Origin: Chelonoidis abingdonii
Taxonomy: Eukaryota > Chordata > Testudines > Testudinidae
Direction of reading: 5' to 3'
DNA: 64,000 nucleotides
NCBI RefSeq assembly: GCF_003597395.2
Contig: NC_133769.1
Span: 182,578,543-182,642,542, forward strand
Below are positions 46,132 through 58,136 of the stretch, in pieces. The position numbers and the translations under genes are program-made. Under the pieces are notes generated by a model. That model had not been told where the DNA came from. It worked only from the letters and a program-made list of their open reading frames with translations, and searched no databases. Each line of letters opens with the position of its first letter. The stretch's first letter is position 1.

Positions 46132-47940
46132 AATACATTAGGGCACAGTTTCCACTGTTTTTTGCCGATAATCAGTTAGTGCAAATATAGTATAATTATT
46201 TTGGGAAATATGTTGTATTACACACCATAGTCCTGCCTTTACCTTCTCTTTCTGAAGGAAAGGAGAAGGAGAACTTTGAAATAAATGTGGTTGTGGACAT
46301 GGGCACGGAATAAGCCATTGGAATACACAGGATGTTTTTGTGGCATGTTTATCCTCTCTTGTTGCTATTTGGGAATATTGGTAGACAGTGGCCACTGTGA
46401 TTGTTTTGTAACAAGGAAATGTGAATTCCACTTCAGAACAAAAAGCCCTTTCTTTTGTACATGTCATATGGTATTTGATTATCACCACTCTGCATTAATT
46501 TACACAACCTATGCCCACATATCTTCTCCATGCATATGTTAAAGCTATGCATTTTACGTTTTTGTTTTTTGCGGGGGGAGGGTTTGATTGTGGAAACTTC
46601 CAGTAGCAGAGTTGTCATGTCAAGACTCTGAGGAAAACCTCAAAAGCATTCTTAAGTTGTTCTGCAACTGAAGCCTGTGATCCAAGCTACTACACAACCT
46701 TCAGCTCAGAGAATTTCAGTAGAATTATTTCCTTGAACATTTAAAACTGTTAAGCAAATGTCAAAACATTGTTATATCTTTAGCTTATTTATTTCACCTT
46801 TGTGTTGACAAAAGTAGGAAAGCCATATTGGGCACTCAACATTTTAACTGAATTCTAAAATTTGAATTATAATTTGATTTGAATTCAATGGAAACATTTA
46901 ATTAAAATATGTAAGTACTGTATCTTCTCCTTCAAACAAGATTTTTTTCCTAGTCATTAGTAAAGTCAGGAGAGCACTATATGCTAACCCATATAACATA
47001 GAATATGTTGAACATCCCATTGCTTCAAATATCTAAATAGAATATCTACTTTGGGTGTGGGGTAATTTTTTTTGCTTCACTGGCATATTAAACATAGAAG
47101 AAAATTTTTGAGCTTTCTGTGGTAAATCTATAAAAGGTAATTTTTCAGCGGGGCACATGGGTTAGAAAAAAATTCAACATGATTTAGGTTTACGCTAAAC
47201 TTTGCTTTTATTTTATCCTGTAATATTTCTTCACAGAAGTTGCTAATGCCAACTGTGATTCTAGCAAAATGAATCAGCTTAATGCTATTGAGGCATTTTA
47301 AGTTCCCCTGTTCTTATGCTTTCATTCCATAAAAAGAATTCCAGGGCCTATCTAGTGTGGCTGAAGTGACCTCAGAAATACTGTGCTTGAGCTGGTGATA
47401 AAACTCTGTTGTGTGATGTCCTGATTCAAATTCATAGCTGCAATGAACAGGAATATCAATATTTTTATTTATTCCTTTTTAAAATTATCATTCTATTGCC
47501 TTTCAACATAGGACTCTGGTGTACTTAGCTCTAGCCTTGTTAGACAAAATGATTCGACAAGGTATGGAAGACTCTATAAATAGAGATGATTCCTGAGCTC
47601 TGTTTTAGTGTAAACGAGGAGTAACTCCACTGAAGTCAATGCACTGACATGTTAGATTACTCTTTTCTTTTAAGTAATATTTTTCTTAAATCAAGTGCAT
47701 TTTTAAAGATACATTTTGGCTTCCAAAATATGGCCTTGATCCTGCAATTGGATTTGTATAGGTGAATGGCTGTGTGAATTTTCACTGGCTTTACTTTTCT
47801 AGCCTGTTTCTGAGAATTTCTCTTTCTTTTTTTCAATAACTGTTTAACCAACTTCTAAATGGGACCAAATATTGTTTGTTTGACTTACTCACCTCAGCAT
47901 CCTATTGGAATATCAATAACTTCAGATTAAACTCAGATAG
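46132..47940. other. No gene recognised
   Basis: AT-rich, largely single-copy sequence. 47580-47660 includes a fragment ('gtgtaaacgaggagtaac') of a foldback repeat. 47090-47310 appears repeat-free. No coding evidence is seen. Confidence 0.45.
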
Positions 47941-48625
47941 TGTGATGGGGTACACTCCCACCCCAGCCCTGAAAAAGTTGAGTCGGAACAGGTGGACTGA
48001 ATCAGTCAATTAAATTGTAAATGGTGGAGATTTAGGGTGCAGGGAAGTTGGGGAAGGGAGATGTGTTCTGGCCTATGGAGTTTTAATGTGCAGTTATTCC
48101 TTGGGAGGGGGAAGTTGGGCTGGCAAACCCAAAGAGGGGGCGGGGAGGGTGTAACCTAGAAGGTATAGGAAAGACTCAGAGAAAAGTGAGCAAGGTTTAG
48201 GATAGGGCAGAATTTGCCTGCTGATTGGTTCCCTGGGCTGGAACCTGGAGAAGAGAGTGGGCCCAGGTTCCCCCACCTGCTACTGGGGAAGTGACTCTGT
48301 TAAGAGCCAGTGAAAGAGAAGACTGCCTGGGAAAGTGGTTCCCGAGAGGCTTTGATATGCACACATCCCTCTCCTCCAGAAGGGAGAATCTACAGTGACC
48401 TGGCTGGAGGGCCAAGCTGCAAAGAGAGAGCAGTTAAGTCCCAAGAGAATGAGACTGAAAGAGTGATGAAGTGCAAGTGCAGGAAGGGGTGTTGGCCTTG
48501 CAGAGCTAATCCCCAGATGTGGCCAGAAGACAGTGCTCCAGCACTGAGCCATAATAGATGGGTAAACTCAAATTCCCTTTTCTTTGTGAATCTCCCACTG
48601 TTTAGAATCATCACTGTTTTTATTT
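47941..48625 (+). mobile_element. LTR-like element, 3' end uncertain
   Basis: Begins tgtgatggggtacactc, close to the start of the solo LTR at 61064 (tgtgatggggcaagg). Inside, 'cctgggctggaacctgg' and 'gggcccaggttcccccacc' correspond to 'cctgggctggaacccggtag' and 'gggcctggttccccc' at 61540-61580. The two are therefore related LTRs. The downstream boundary is unclear because no CA end with matching TSD was found. Confidence 0.6.
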
Positions 48626-48801
48626 TATAGACTAGGGTATCATATGATGCTCTCCTTTTTTCCTGGAACCACTAGGAATGTTCATGTGTGTATCTCATTT
48701 GTGTTCAGCAAACAAGAAAATATATCTTGTGTTGTAATAGCCTGCATTTCAGCGGCTTGTGTGGGAAGTTTGATGTATTTTTATATTGAACAGAGTTCTT
48801 A

Positions 48802-48911
48802 GGACCAGATTCTGATACCCTTATTCATACTTATTTGTATCATCCTCTTCACAGACAAAGTGACTACTCACAAGATTCTAATCAGAGAATAAAGGTAGTA
48901 GAATCTGGCCC
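48802..48911. repeat. TA-flanked foldback element, 'ggccagattct' family, best copy
   Basis: ggaccagattct and agaatctggccc are inverted ends with one mismatch, and TA lies immediately outside each (48800-48801 and 48912-48913). It is 110 bp and non-coding. TA duplication suggests mobilisation by a Tc1/mariner-type transposase. Confidence 0.75.
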
Positions 48912-48913
48912 TA

Positions 48914-51666
48914 GTAATTAGCATCTCTGGTTGTGGGCGTGTTTTTTGGGGGTGGAATCAGCTGAAACAAGGATCCTTCACAGCATTGTTAAAAGGGAAT
49001 TAGCATATTCTATTTTAATCCATACCATCCTTTTCTGTTCTGGCATTTCCTAGTGAGGCATTGCAGGGAGGAGCAATAGATGATTTTTTTCTATGTGGAG
49101 ATGTGGTAGGGATAGGAAGAGAAGGTGATCAGAATACTTTCCTTAATGATATATTAAAACAATCTTGTATTGCCTTGTGCCTGATGCTGATATGATGCTC
49201 AAGGAATCAGGGAGTCCTTTCATAAAGAGTGACATGAAATCCTCTCTTTATTAAATCAAGGACCTGACATTGCCCTTGCTCCAGATTTATACTTGTGTAT
49301 CTCCATTCTGTGGCATTACTCTGGATTTACATTGGCCTAAGAGCAGAATTTGGCCAGGTAACTTTACTTAAAGGGGGTCTCCTAGGGCCAGATTCCACCT
49401 AGACCCTACACAGGTGCATAGTGTTCCCTATCTTTTTCCCCCCCCTGCCCACACACACCTTCTGTGACCCACATATGTGTGAGATTGAGTTCTAGTCTCT
49501 GTACTCAGAGAGTTCAGAGACTGCTCCCTTTCTATTCCCTAGTCCAGACAGTACTCTAAGTAGAAAGTAGAGAAAAGGAGGCCTGGCTGTAGCTGTACAC
49601 CTCTTAGGTGAGCTCCACTGGCCAATCACTATCACATAATGGACTGCAGCAGTAGGCATTCAGCCCATGTGTACCTAGGAGCTCCAGGAATCTTTGTGCC
49701 TCACTAAGGCAGAATGTCTCCTGCTGCTCCCTCTGAGGCAGTGCAGCTCTGTATTGTATTCAGGGTAATAAAATATTTCAGGAAATCCAACCAGCACCTG
49801 CTCACATAACTGGATTTGATAATTATTTCATAACAGAACCCCCTCCCCAGATGATCAGACCCACTTGGTGTCCACTGTGTAGTATATCCTCATAATAAAA
49901 GGCTTAGAATCCAGACACGTAGAGGTGGTTTGGGAGCTTAGTAACGATGGTTTAACATTCCATTGGGCTTTCTGTCCATCAGACCATATGCAAAAACTCC
50001 TATCTCTACAGCTCCTCCAGTCTACCACCATAGTAGTTTTCTATGCTCTTCTAAGTGAGCCCTTCCTACTGCACATAATGTTATTAGACACCCCTGCAGG
50101 CCACTCTGCCCACATTATCTCCCCCTCACTCCTGTGCAAGCGGTAATACAATATGGGTGAATTTCACTCACAGAATTTAGTTAGAGTTTTCCCTTTTCAA
50201 ACTGTTCAAATGCACCAACCAAAAAGTCTGTCAATCCTTCTTGAGACACTTCCAATGACAACATTTAGACAATATTTATCTGAGTAGTAAGAGTGATATA
50301 CTCACAGTTCTGTAGCTCTGAGGTCTCTGGTGGTTTGCGGTCTGGGATCTTTTCAATAAGCACTTTGCCTAATCAGCATTCCAAAACATATACCTCTTAC
50401 CTGAATGCATCATGCTCAGCTTCATGGAGAACAGGATAGAACATCCTTAGAGCTCCATTGCCTGCAAAGATCTCAAGTTCTCTCTGTCATGTGATTTGTG
50501 GTGCACTGAAGAGAAGAACAGAATAAATTCAGCCCTTTATGCAGTATAAACTAAGCAGCCCTCTCCCTAAGGTTTGTGATTTCTAGGGCCCCACTATGAC
50601 AAACAAGATGTCAAACACCTAAACATTACAGATGAAAACTGAACTTAGAGGGACTAAGATGACAGTCATCTTTAATATTTGGGTTTAGATCTGCATGCAC
50701 TAGTTCCTCTATAATAGGGATTAAGTCTGATTCTCCTTCATCTATTATCTAATGTGAATTTTTACATAGATATTTTGAAGGAAATATATGAACTGTAAGG
50801 GTATTACAGTCTTTATCCACCTTTGCTGAACCGACTGTTTCCATACTTTGTAATGCTAAAGTATTATTAATGGGAACTTTCTTGGTATGTAGTTTTTGAA
50901 ATGGTAGTATTATATTGCAACCTTAATTTTCAGATAAAATATGTCTGAGGTTAAAGAGAATAAAATAGTGAAATTTACATAAAGTCAAATAATTCATATT
51001 CAGTAACTTTAATTTGTGCTGCTGGAATTGTCTTATCAAGTTGTATGCTATATAGACAGAGGTGAAGTAAGGAACACAGGCCCCTAGGAATAAGAATTTC
51101 TTCCTTCCCAACATATGTACCTGTAGTGCTCTGTGGCAGAGCACATTAGCTGTTACTTTTATGATTATAGTTGAAGAGTTCAGTTAGCTTATGGCATCTC
51201 CTACACTTGGAGCAGCATGGAATAGAATAATGCATGTTTTGTGCATGTTTAGTTTCTCAAAGGGTTTTGTTTTTATTACAGTTGAAAATGTTTACTTGCA
51301 AAATCAGTTTAGGAAAGAGTCATGTTAAAAAAGTCATGATGATAATATAATGTATTGGCATTTTTTAATGTGTTTTAGTTGGCATTTCTTTTTTCCCATT
51401 TATCTAACATTAAGGTCCAAACGGACTGATAAAGTTATTCTTTTATTTCTGAAAAGGGAAATGGATTAACCAACCACTGAAAAGAAGTAAGAAATGGATT
51501 TCTCTTAAAAATAATAGTTGACATTGTCTTTCCATAGGATATTCAGTTATATGCAGTTGAACAAACACAAAAATTGTTTACAAAAACAATTGTTTAGGTA
51601 GACTTTTGTGTGAATTTGATTTAATTCTCAGAAGAGAAGGTTAGAAACTCTTTCCCAGAAATGTAA
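48914..51666. other. No coding gene; one possible non-coding exon
   Basis: 49270-49360 holds another 'ggatttaca...gaatttggcc' foldback fragment. On the minus strand, 50505 to 50401 is bounded by a pyrimidine-rich AG acceptor and a CAG/GTAAGA donor, but every frame has a stop. The rest is unassigned AT-rich sequence. Confidence 0.4.
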
Positions 51667-52374
51667 TGTAGCAGGGTGGTCATCCCACTCAGGTCCAGAG
51701 GCATTAAAAATAGCCCTGGAAGGGGGCTGTAGCTGGAGAAAGCAGCTTTTAGGCTGGGCTGATTGGGGGAAGTGGCTGCAGCTGGGGCCACGCCCCAAAC
51801 AGACTCAGCGGGCCCTATAAAGGCAGAGAAGCCAGAAATAGAGAGTCTTCCTCTGCTTATTGAGGAAGAAGGGCCTGCCTGCTTGCTTGCTTAGAAGCTG
51901 GAAAAGGTACCTAGAGTGGAGCAGGGCTGAGTAGCAGCTAGAGGAGCTGGGGAGCTCTAGCCTGGAGAACCCCCAGGTGCAGGCCTTGATAAAGGCTAGG
52001 ACAGGCACTGGGGCTACAGAGGGGTAGCTAAGGATGGCAAAGGCAGCAGGTCCAAACCCCCTTTGCTAGTGATGAATGGTGTGTATACTGCAGTCTGCCC
52101 CAGGGAGCAGGGGCTAGATGGTGACTGGCAGTAGCCACATTCTGAGGTGAAGTGGGGATAGTGGGTGGGGGGTCCCCTAGGAGGGGGAGACCCAGAATTG
52201 TGGGAGTACTGCTGGGGGGCAGCACCCAATTAAAGGGGCACTGAGTCTGGGAGGGACATGGGGCCAGACAACAAATGGATCACTGGCCTGCAGAGGGCGC
52301 TCCAGAGCTGGAATGAGCTAATTCCCCGAAGTCACCAGGAGGAGGCCCTGCAGGTATGAGTCCATATATCTACA
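51667..52374 (+). mobile_element. Probable LTR with TATA box
   Basis: Starts tgtagcagggtggtcat and ends atctaca, giving inverted TGTAG/CTACA tips. A TATA-like ctataaagg occurs at 51815-51823, suited to a U3-R boundary. It is GC-rich against AT-rich flanks. I recall a similar turtle repeat. No matching TSD was found, so the limits and the LTR class are uncertain. Confidence 0.5.
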
Positions 52375-52580
52375 ATAGCTGGTGGTAAATGCATTTTTAA
52401 AAAGAGGATGAGATTTACCAGACACCTAGAGGATTTAATCACACAACTCCCATTAAAATTAGTCAGCTTTGAAAATCTCGACCAAGATATCTAAAATGTG
52501 GCAAGATTAGATAACCAAAGCTGTGAATCTAGATGTTGCTGATAGGTCTTACTTCTAGTGTACTCAAAACTATTACTTTG

Positions 52581-52987
52581 CAACAGAAAAGCTTCAAAAA
52601 CAGACTTCAGCAAGAAACTGCTGAGCTTGAATTAATATGCAAACTAGATACCATTAACTTGGGTTTGAATAGCGACTGGGAGTGGCTGGGTCATTACACA
52701 TGTTGAATCTATTTCCCCATAAGTATTCTCACACCTTCTTGTCAACTGTCTAAAATGGGACATATTGATTATCACTATTTTTTTTTCCCTGCTGATAATA
52801 GCTCATCTTAATTAATTAGCATCTTACAGTTGGTATAGCTACTTCTACTTTTTCATGTTCTCTGAATGTATTTATATCTTGTCTGTGTGTTCTATTCTAT
52901 GCATCTGATGAAGTGGGCTGTAGTCCACGAAAGCTTATGCTCAAATACATTTGTTAGTCTCTAAGGTGCCACAAGTACTCCTGTTCT
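52581..52987 (+). mobile_element. Penelope-like element, 5'-truncated, 10-bp TSD
   Basis: Starts caacagaaaagcttcaaaaa, follows the same order as 9760-10180 and ends 'ccacaagtactcctgttct'. It is flanked by tattactttg at 52571-52580 and 52988-52997, a perfect 10-bp TSD. Only the last part of the ORF and the 3' untranslated tail are present, consistent with 5' truncation during reverse transcription. Confidence 0.85.
52905..52942 (+). ncRNA. Hammerhead-ribozyme-like core, intact boxes
   Basis: CTGATGA (52905-52911), one A, a 6-bp stem GTGGGC/GTCCAC with one G-T wobble closed by TGTA, GAAA (52929-52932), a GC-TTAT-GC mini-hairpin, then TC. All three conserved hammerhead boxes are present and in order. 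Caveats are the extra A next to stem II, a stem III of two pairs, and a stem I I could not find beside the core. Hammerhead motifs, including dimer-acting ones with minimal stem III, are described in Penelope-like elements. Activity here is not established. Confidence 0.45.
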
Positions 52988-52997
52988 TATTACTTTG

Positions 52998-53699
52998 TCA
53001 TCAACTCTGGTGGCAACTAGCTTAGATTATTTTTCATTTCTGGTAATGTATTGGGTTCAGTGCTCTCAGCTTGGATTAGTTTTATTGTTTTTTGCTGGAT
53101 TAGACTGCTTTTTCTAGATTAGTTTAGACATCTGGATAATTCATGTGCAGCTCAGGCAGTTTAATTTTATACTTCAGGACCTATAGTTAACAAGGTTCTT
53201 CAGAAATAAGATTGAACTTTATTTAAGTGTAATGAACTTTATGTGCATGATTCATCCTTATTCTGGGGCAATTTTGAAAGTTCCACTGTGGGTGGGGGGG
53301 TTTAAAAATTAAAACCACAAAAGGGTATTTCTCCAAGAGCAAGAACAAGAAAAGAAATAAGAACATAGTCACTCAAAAATGTAAACCCTGGGCTTTAATG
53401 TAATATGTTGAAAGCATAAATATATGTCTGCTTACTAATGGCCAGATTCTCCCATGCTCATGAAGGATTTTACTTTACATGTAGCCCTATTAATTTAAAT
53501 GGGAGCACTTAATGTGGGTAAGTGCAGCAAACTTTACTGTAAGAAAGCAGAGACCGCTGTATGGCAAAAAAGCACTAGAATGAGGAGAGTGTGCCCATCT
53601 TGGAGCTCCCAAAGAATTTGAATTAAGTATATGCCAAAGATCAAAGACAAACTTAGTGTTGAGATCAAAGATTAAAATAACAGTGAACACAATTAATCA
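52998..53699. other. No gene recognised
   Basis: AT-rich spacer. The 'ggccagattctcccatgctca' segment near 53442-53462 is a fragment of the foldback family. No coding evidence is seen. Confidence 0.45.
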
Positions 53700-53925
53700 G
53701 TTCCCTGCCATTACAGGAGCTTTAGACATTGGTGCACCTCAGTCCCTCCTGTTTTCTGCCTGGGGCACATAATAGTTTAGTCTCTTGAAAGCTTTAACAG
53801 TTTGGACTAATTTCTAGTGTTAGGGTTAGTGTGAGGGTGTTGGTGGCCTATGATATAGAGGAGGCCAAACCAGATGGTCCGGTTCTTGTTTCTGACCTTA
53901 AACTCTGACTCTCTAAATGAGTATA
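53700..53925 (+). repeat. CR1 LINE 3' end
   Basis: The stretch contains 'ggcacataatagtttagtct', 'acagtttggactaattt' and 'ggcctatgatatagaggagg', then 'agatggtccg' and 'tgaccttaaactctgactct', the usual order of a CR1 3' untranslated end. It is diverged and 5'-truncated. Confidence 0.65.
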
Positions 53926-55552
53926 CTTTTCTTTCTTCTTACAAAAACAGATGGAGTGTTCTCCATTTATACCCTTCATTGGGTTGGGATAGCTCAATTT
54001 CCTCACTCTCTTTCTCCTTCCTCTTTTCTGGCTGGTGAAATGAGGCTTCATCAGGCTGGAGAATCTGTAGTGGGAGCAGCAGAAGGAATATGGCTGGGGA
54101 GTTTATGGGGTTCAAAACCTTCCCACCAGTAGATGAAGCAGAGAAGAAGAATCTGAGACACCCCTTTATGAAGTACACTGTACACAGAGGGTGGAGCTAC
54201 ACTTGATTCTGACTCTCTGCTTTTGATGGCTGCTGTGTATTCCAACATTCCACCAAGCACTGGGTGATGCTTGCCCTTAACACAGCCATCAAAGGAAAAT
54301 TCTTGCTTCCTCCAATTCCCCATACCACATTAGGGCCAGGCATAATCTAGACCACTCTCGGCAATATCAGTACAAAGGTACTTGGCCTGAAAGCAGTGGA
54401 AGTGTTGCTGTAACTGATTTATAACAGCCTATTTATCATTCTTCCTTAACTTATATTACTGTGCTACGCAGAACAGTACAAATATTTTTCCATGTTTTCT
54501 TCAGGAAATAACTTTGAAAAGGAAACTCTGAGTTATAGAAACATGAGGTTTTAGTAAACTCTGCTTATTCCTGACCATTCTTGAACAGTCAACATGTTGC
54601 TCATAATTTTTCTTCCACTTTCAAACTTGAATCTAATTCTTATTTGTAGTCTAATGTATTTTGAGCACTTACCATTGGGCTGCTGTCCTCTCCTCTATGT
54701 GGATTAATGGATTGTATTGTAGATAATTCTTATTAGGGATTGTTAACTCCATGTGTAATAGCATGATTTTAGTATAGCATTCACAATTCCTACTCTTCTT
54801 CATATTTATTTGTCTAGTTTTCAGTTGCTAACAAAATCTAGGTGCAGTAATTAAGAGTTAAAATAATTACCTGCAAGAAGCTGTTTAATTTGTTAATTAC
54901 ATAATTTAAACATGAATTAAGATGAATTATGAAGTGTTCTTAATTGTTGAAAATGCCAGAAATTTAGTACTGCTGAAAACATTATCACAATAAACAAATA
55001 TTTTGTACATAAGTTACTTTATACAAGATGCTTGTTTCCAATTTCCATTTGTAAAGTTCTAGAATATCATTCTGGAATTATTGTTTTGGGTGTAAAACTT
55101 TGAGAGAATTGATTTGCTCACAGAGGAATGATAGCATGGGCTACAGCCAAACATACCAACTTCTTCAAACAGTTCTGCCAATGTATTCAACTGTAATGGC
55201 ATCAGTGTTCTTATCACAATTCTCCTGCAGTATGATGCTGCTGGAAATCTTAGTATGTGATGTTTTTTGTGAAATGGGGAGGCATCTTATGTTAGGTATT
55301 TGTGACCCTATTACCATAATATCTAAGTGCATCACAATTTGAGCTGGGTAAATAGTTTTTTTTTTTTTTTTTTTCCCCTGGTCTGGTCACCAAACTGAAA
55401 CATAAGGGAAAATATTCAGGTCAGGTCTGAAAATATAAGGAGTTTGTCAGCCAATCAGAAAAGTCAATTTTGGTCACTTTATAAAAGGCCATCTTCAGAA
55501 AAGTGTGTGGTTGTCTCCTTTATAAACATAATGAATCATAAGGGTAAAAGGG
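53926..55552. other. No gene; candidate conserved non-coding segment
   Basis: 54820-55010 is repeat-free, AT-rich and packed with homeodomain-type sites (cagtaattaag, aataattacctgc, gttaattacataattt, catgaattaag). This composition is typical of developmental enhancers but also occurs by chance. A T-run lies at 55356-55374. Confidence 0.4.
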
Positions 55553-55737
55553 AATACATGGGTCATCTAGTCCAGCCCCCTGCCAAGATGGGGGATTTGT
55601 TGTGTATAAACCATCCAAGACAGATGGCTATCTAGCCTCTTTTTGAAAACCTCCAGTGAAAGAGATTTCATGACTTCCCTAGGCATTTGTTCCATTGTCC
55701 TATTGTTCTTAAAGTAAATCTGTTCTGAGATTTAATC
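55553..55737 (-). repeat. CR1 LINE 3' end (antisense)
   Basis: The plus strand reads 'gggtcatctagtccagcccc', 'aaccatccaagacagatggc', 'gaaaacctccagtgaaagag' and 'cattgtcctattgttctt', the complement of a CR1 ORF2 end and 3' tail. It is short and 5'-truncated. Confidence 0.75.
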
Positions 55738-55885
55738 TAGGGCTGCGTCTACACTGCCCCTTTCAGTGCTAAAACTTTAGTTGTTCAGGGGTGTGAAAAA
55801 ACACCCCTTCCCCCCCCCCCAACAACAAAACTTTTAGTGCTGAAAAGCACCAATATAGACAGTGCTTTATCACCGGGAGATGCTG
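55738..55885. mobile_element. Harbinger-like MITE, truncated
   Basis: Starts 'tagggctgcgtctacactgc' and includes 'caggggtgtgaaaaaacacc' and 'caatatagacagtgc', which I recognise from turtle Harbinger MITEs. The right half is missing. It begins immediately at the CR1 fragment. Confidence 0.6.
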
Positions 55886-57818
55886 TCCCCAAACTCAGGC
55901 TTCCTAGTATGAATTGTGAGGACAATATCAGCATGATATGTGTTTGATTAATAATAGTCAAAATCTGTCCATCACATGACATAGTATAGACATTGCAACT
56001 TTACATGAGAATCAGAGTCTTCTCTATTAGAAAAAATAATGCAACTATTCTCCATGGTCCCTTCAATTTCTCATTTTGGAAACAAAATACTTCATCTAAT
56101 TGCAACTCATGTAATCTGTAGTTAGTCAAGGTCCGGTTCGGTTGTTTCACTTATGATTCTTTATATTAGCACTGGTCAACCTTTTACCCATGTAAAAGTT
56201 TTTTTTTATTATTTTTTTGAAATGCACATTTTCACTGAAGTTTTTTTTACTTGTTCTGGTTTTGTTTTATTTTAAACAAGAATAAGTTTTTGATTTTGTA
56301 AAAAATATTGTTTGTGGCTTTCAAACTTCAAAAACTGAAATTTCTTGGTTTATGTCAAAGAGGATAAGTTAATTTCTTTTGAAAAATTTCACGGAAAATA
56401 ACCCCTTTATATCTCTGGTCACATATATCTCAATTTGTGGTATGTGAAGGATTCACATTTTGTCATTATTGTGGATTAGTACAAGATGCTTTGGAGTACA
56501 GTTATTGTAAGGTTATTTCCATTTTAAGTCTACAATTGTCTGAGGGGAAACACTTTTCTATTGTCTGGGAGAGAAAAAAAAAAAATTCAGTTGAGCTCAG
56601 CACTGGGGAATAACCTCTCTCTCTCTCTCTCTCTCTCCCCCCAACACACTGCTTTTCTCACCTTAATTGTCCATTACGTGGCTTGTATCTCCAGTATCTT
56701 TTGTTGCACTATTTCAGAAACAAAGACCCTGTATATTACAAGTAGTGTAACCGTATTACAAGGGAACTGTACTCTGTGTCTGACCCAGCTTGTGCCAATG
56801 GCAAGATTTAAATACGTAATAATGGATCTGCTTTTCTAATTTGAGGATAATGGGTAGACTGTAACAATGACTAAATTTACATACAGTGAGTGGACTACTT
56901 TCCATGTGAGATGTGATTTTTGGTGGCACATCCAGTAGAAAGAATGCATTGCTGTTGGCTGTCTAGCCTGCTGACAAACTCGGGCTCAGATACTTGTGTG
57001 CTGGAGAAGAGGTATTTATGTTGCATTTTGAGGAAGCAGATTGAATCAACAGGGAATGTTTTTTTTTTTTTGAAATGGTTATTACAAAGTTAGTAGAAAA
57101 TGGTCTGCATGAGTCATGAGCTGCCAGGTAACATAACCTGCCAACTAAGACAAGACTTGAGTTATGTGATAACCTGGTCAAATATTGCTAAATGCCTAGT
57201 GAAAAGGGAAAAAGTGCAACTGTGGAAACAGTGATATCTTTTCATAGGCGCTCCAGTATAATGTTATACTGTACCTTCTAATAATTCCACTTGTCTCAAT
57301 CGTGTGCATTCTCGTATACTGCATTTCATAATGAAAATAACATTAAATATAACAATATTCATAGCCCTTTTCTTCAGAGCATCTTAAAGGGATTTTCAAC
57401 ATTAAGCCTCATGTCATACTGTGAGATGGATAGCGGATGTTAGCTGTTCCGTTAATGACTTGTTACCTGTCACTGAAATACAGCTACCTCTGGGATGAAG
57501 CACAGCAAATACTTAACTACCTACAGCAATATTGCCCAATGATTTAGGACAGGAAGTGATAGAGTATGGTGTCTGACTTAAACTGAAGGGAAATAATATC
57601 ACCCAAGTGGAAATGTGGCAACTATACCAAGTCTCTCACCACTGCACCGTCAAAGACTACCAGGTCATCTTTAATGGCCAGAAGAGATCTACACTTAAAA
57701 GTGAATGTAAAATGACATCTTCTTGCACAACAGATCTGATCACTGAGGCCCTGAGTCAATCCAGTGCACAAATGTGCTTAAGGCCATCTGTATTCAGGGA
57801 AAGCACTTAATCAGGGTG
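55886..57818. other. No gene; simple repeats
   Basis: A (CT)n run lies at 56615-56637 and an AT-rich mariner-like remnant at about 56170-56400. Open frames under 95 codons have no recognisable domain. Confidence 0.45.
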
Positions 57819-58136
57819 TGACAGAGTGCTAGCTGTAGCACCCTGGTCACTGAAGTTGCTGCAGCACAGAGAAGGCTGCAGGCAATTAACCAGTTTGTTA
57901 GGGGGATTACTGACACTTGGGTTGTAATTGTGGGTCTCAGAGTGAACTGGGTGGATGTGAGAAGCTTTGTGAAAGGCTCTGCCTGCTGTATACCTGTGCT
58001 CTGTCCTTTCTGGAAACAGAAAATTAACTGTGCATATGGTAGAAGAGAAAGCGATTCTGTGTGTGTTGTGACTGGGATACCATGAAAAGAGGCCAGGCAG
58101 CATGGTTTGTTGGGTAGTTGAAGTGCTCTGTGACAC
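57819..58136. mobile_element. Possible short LTR or terminal-repeat element
   Basis: gtgtgacagagtgct near 57817 and agtgctctgtgacacac near 58122 are inverted with few mismatches, giving TGTGACAGAG...CTCTGTGACACA ends like an LTR. Size is about 320 bp. No TSD was identified. Confidence 0.45.
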
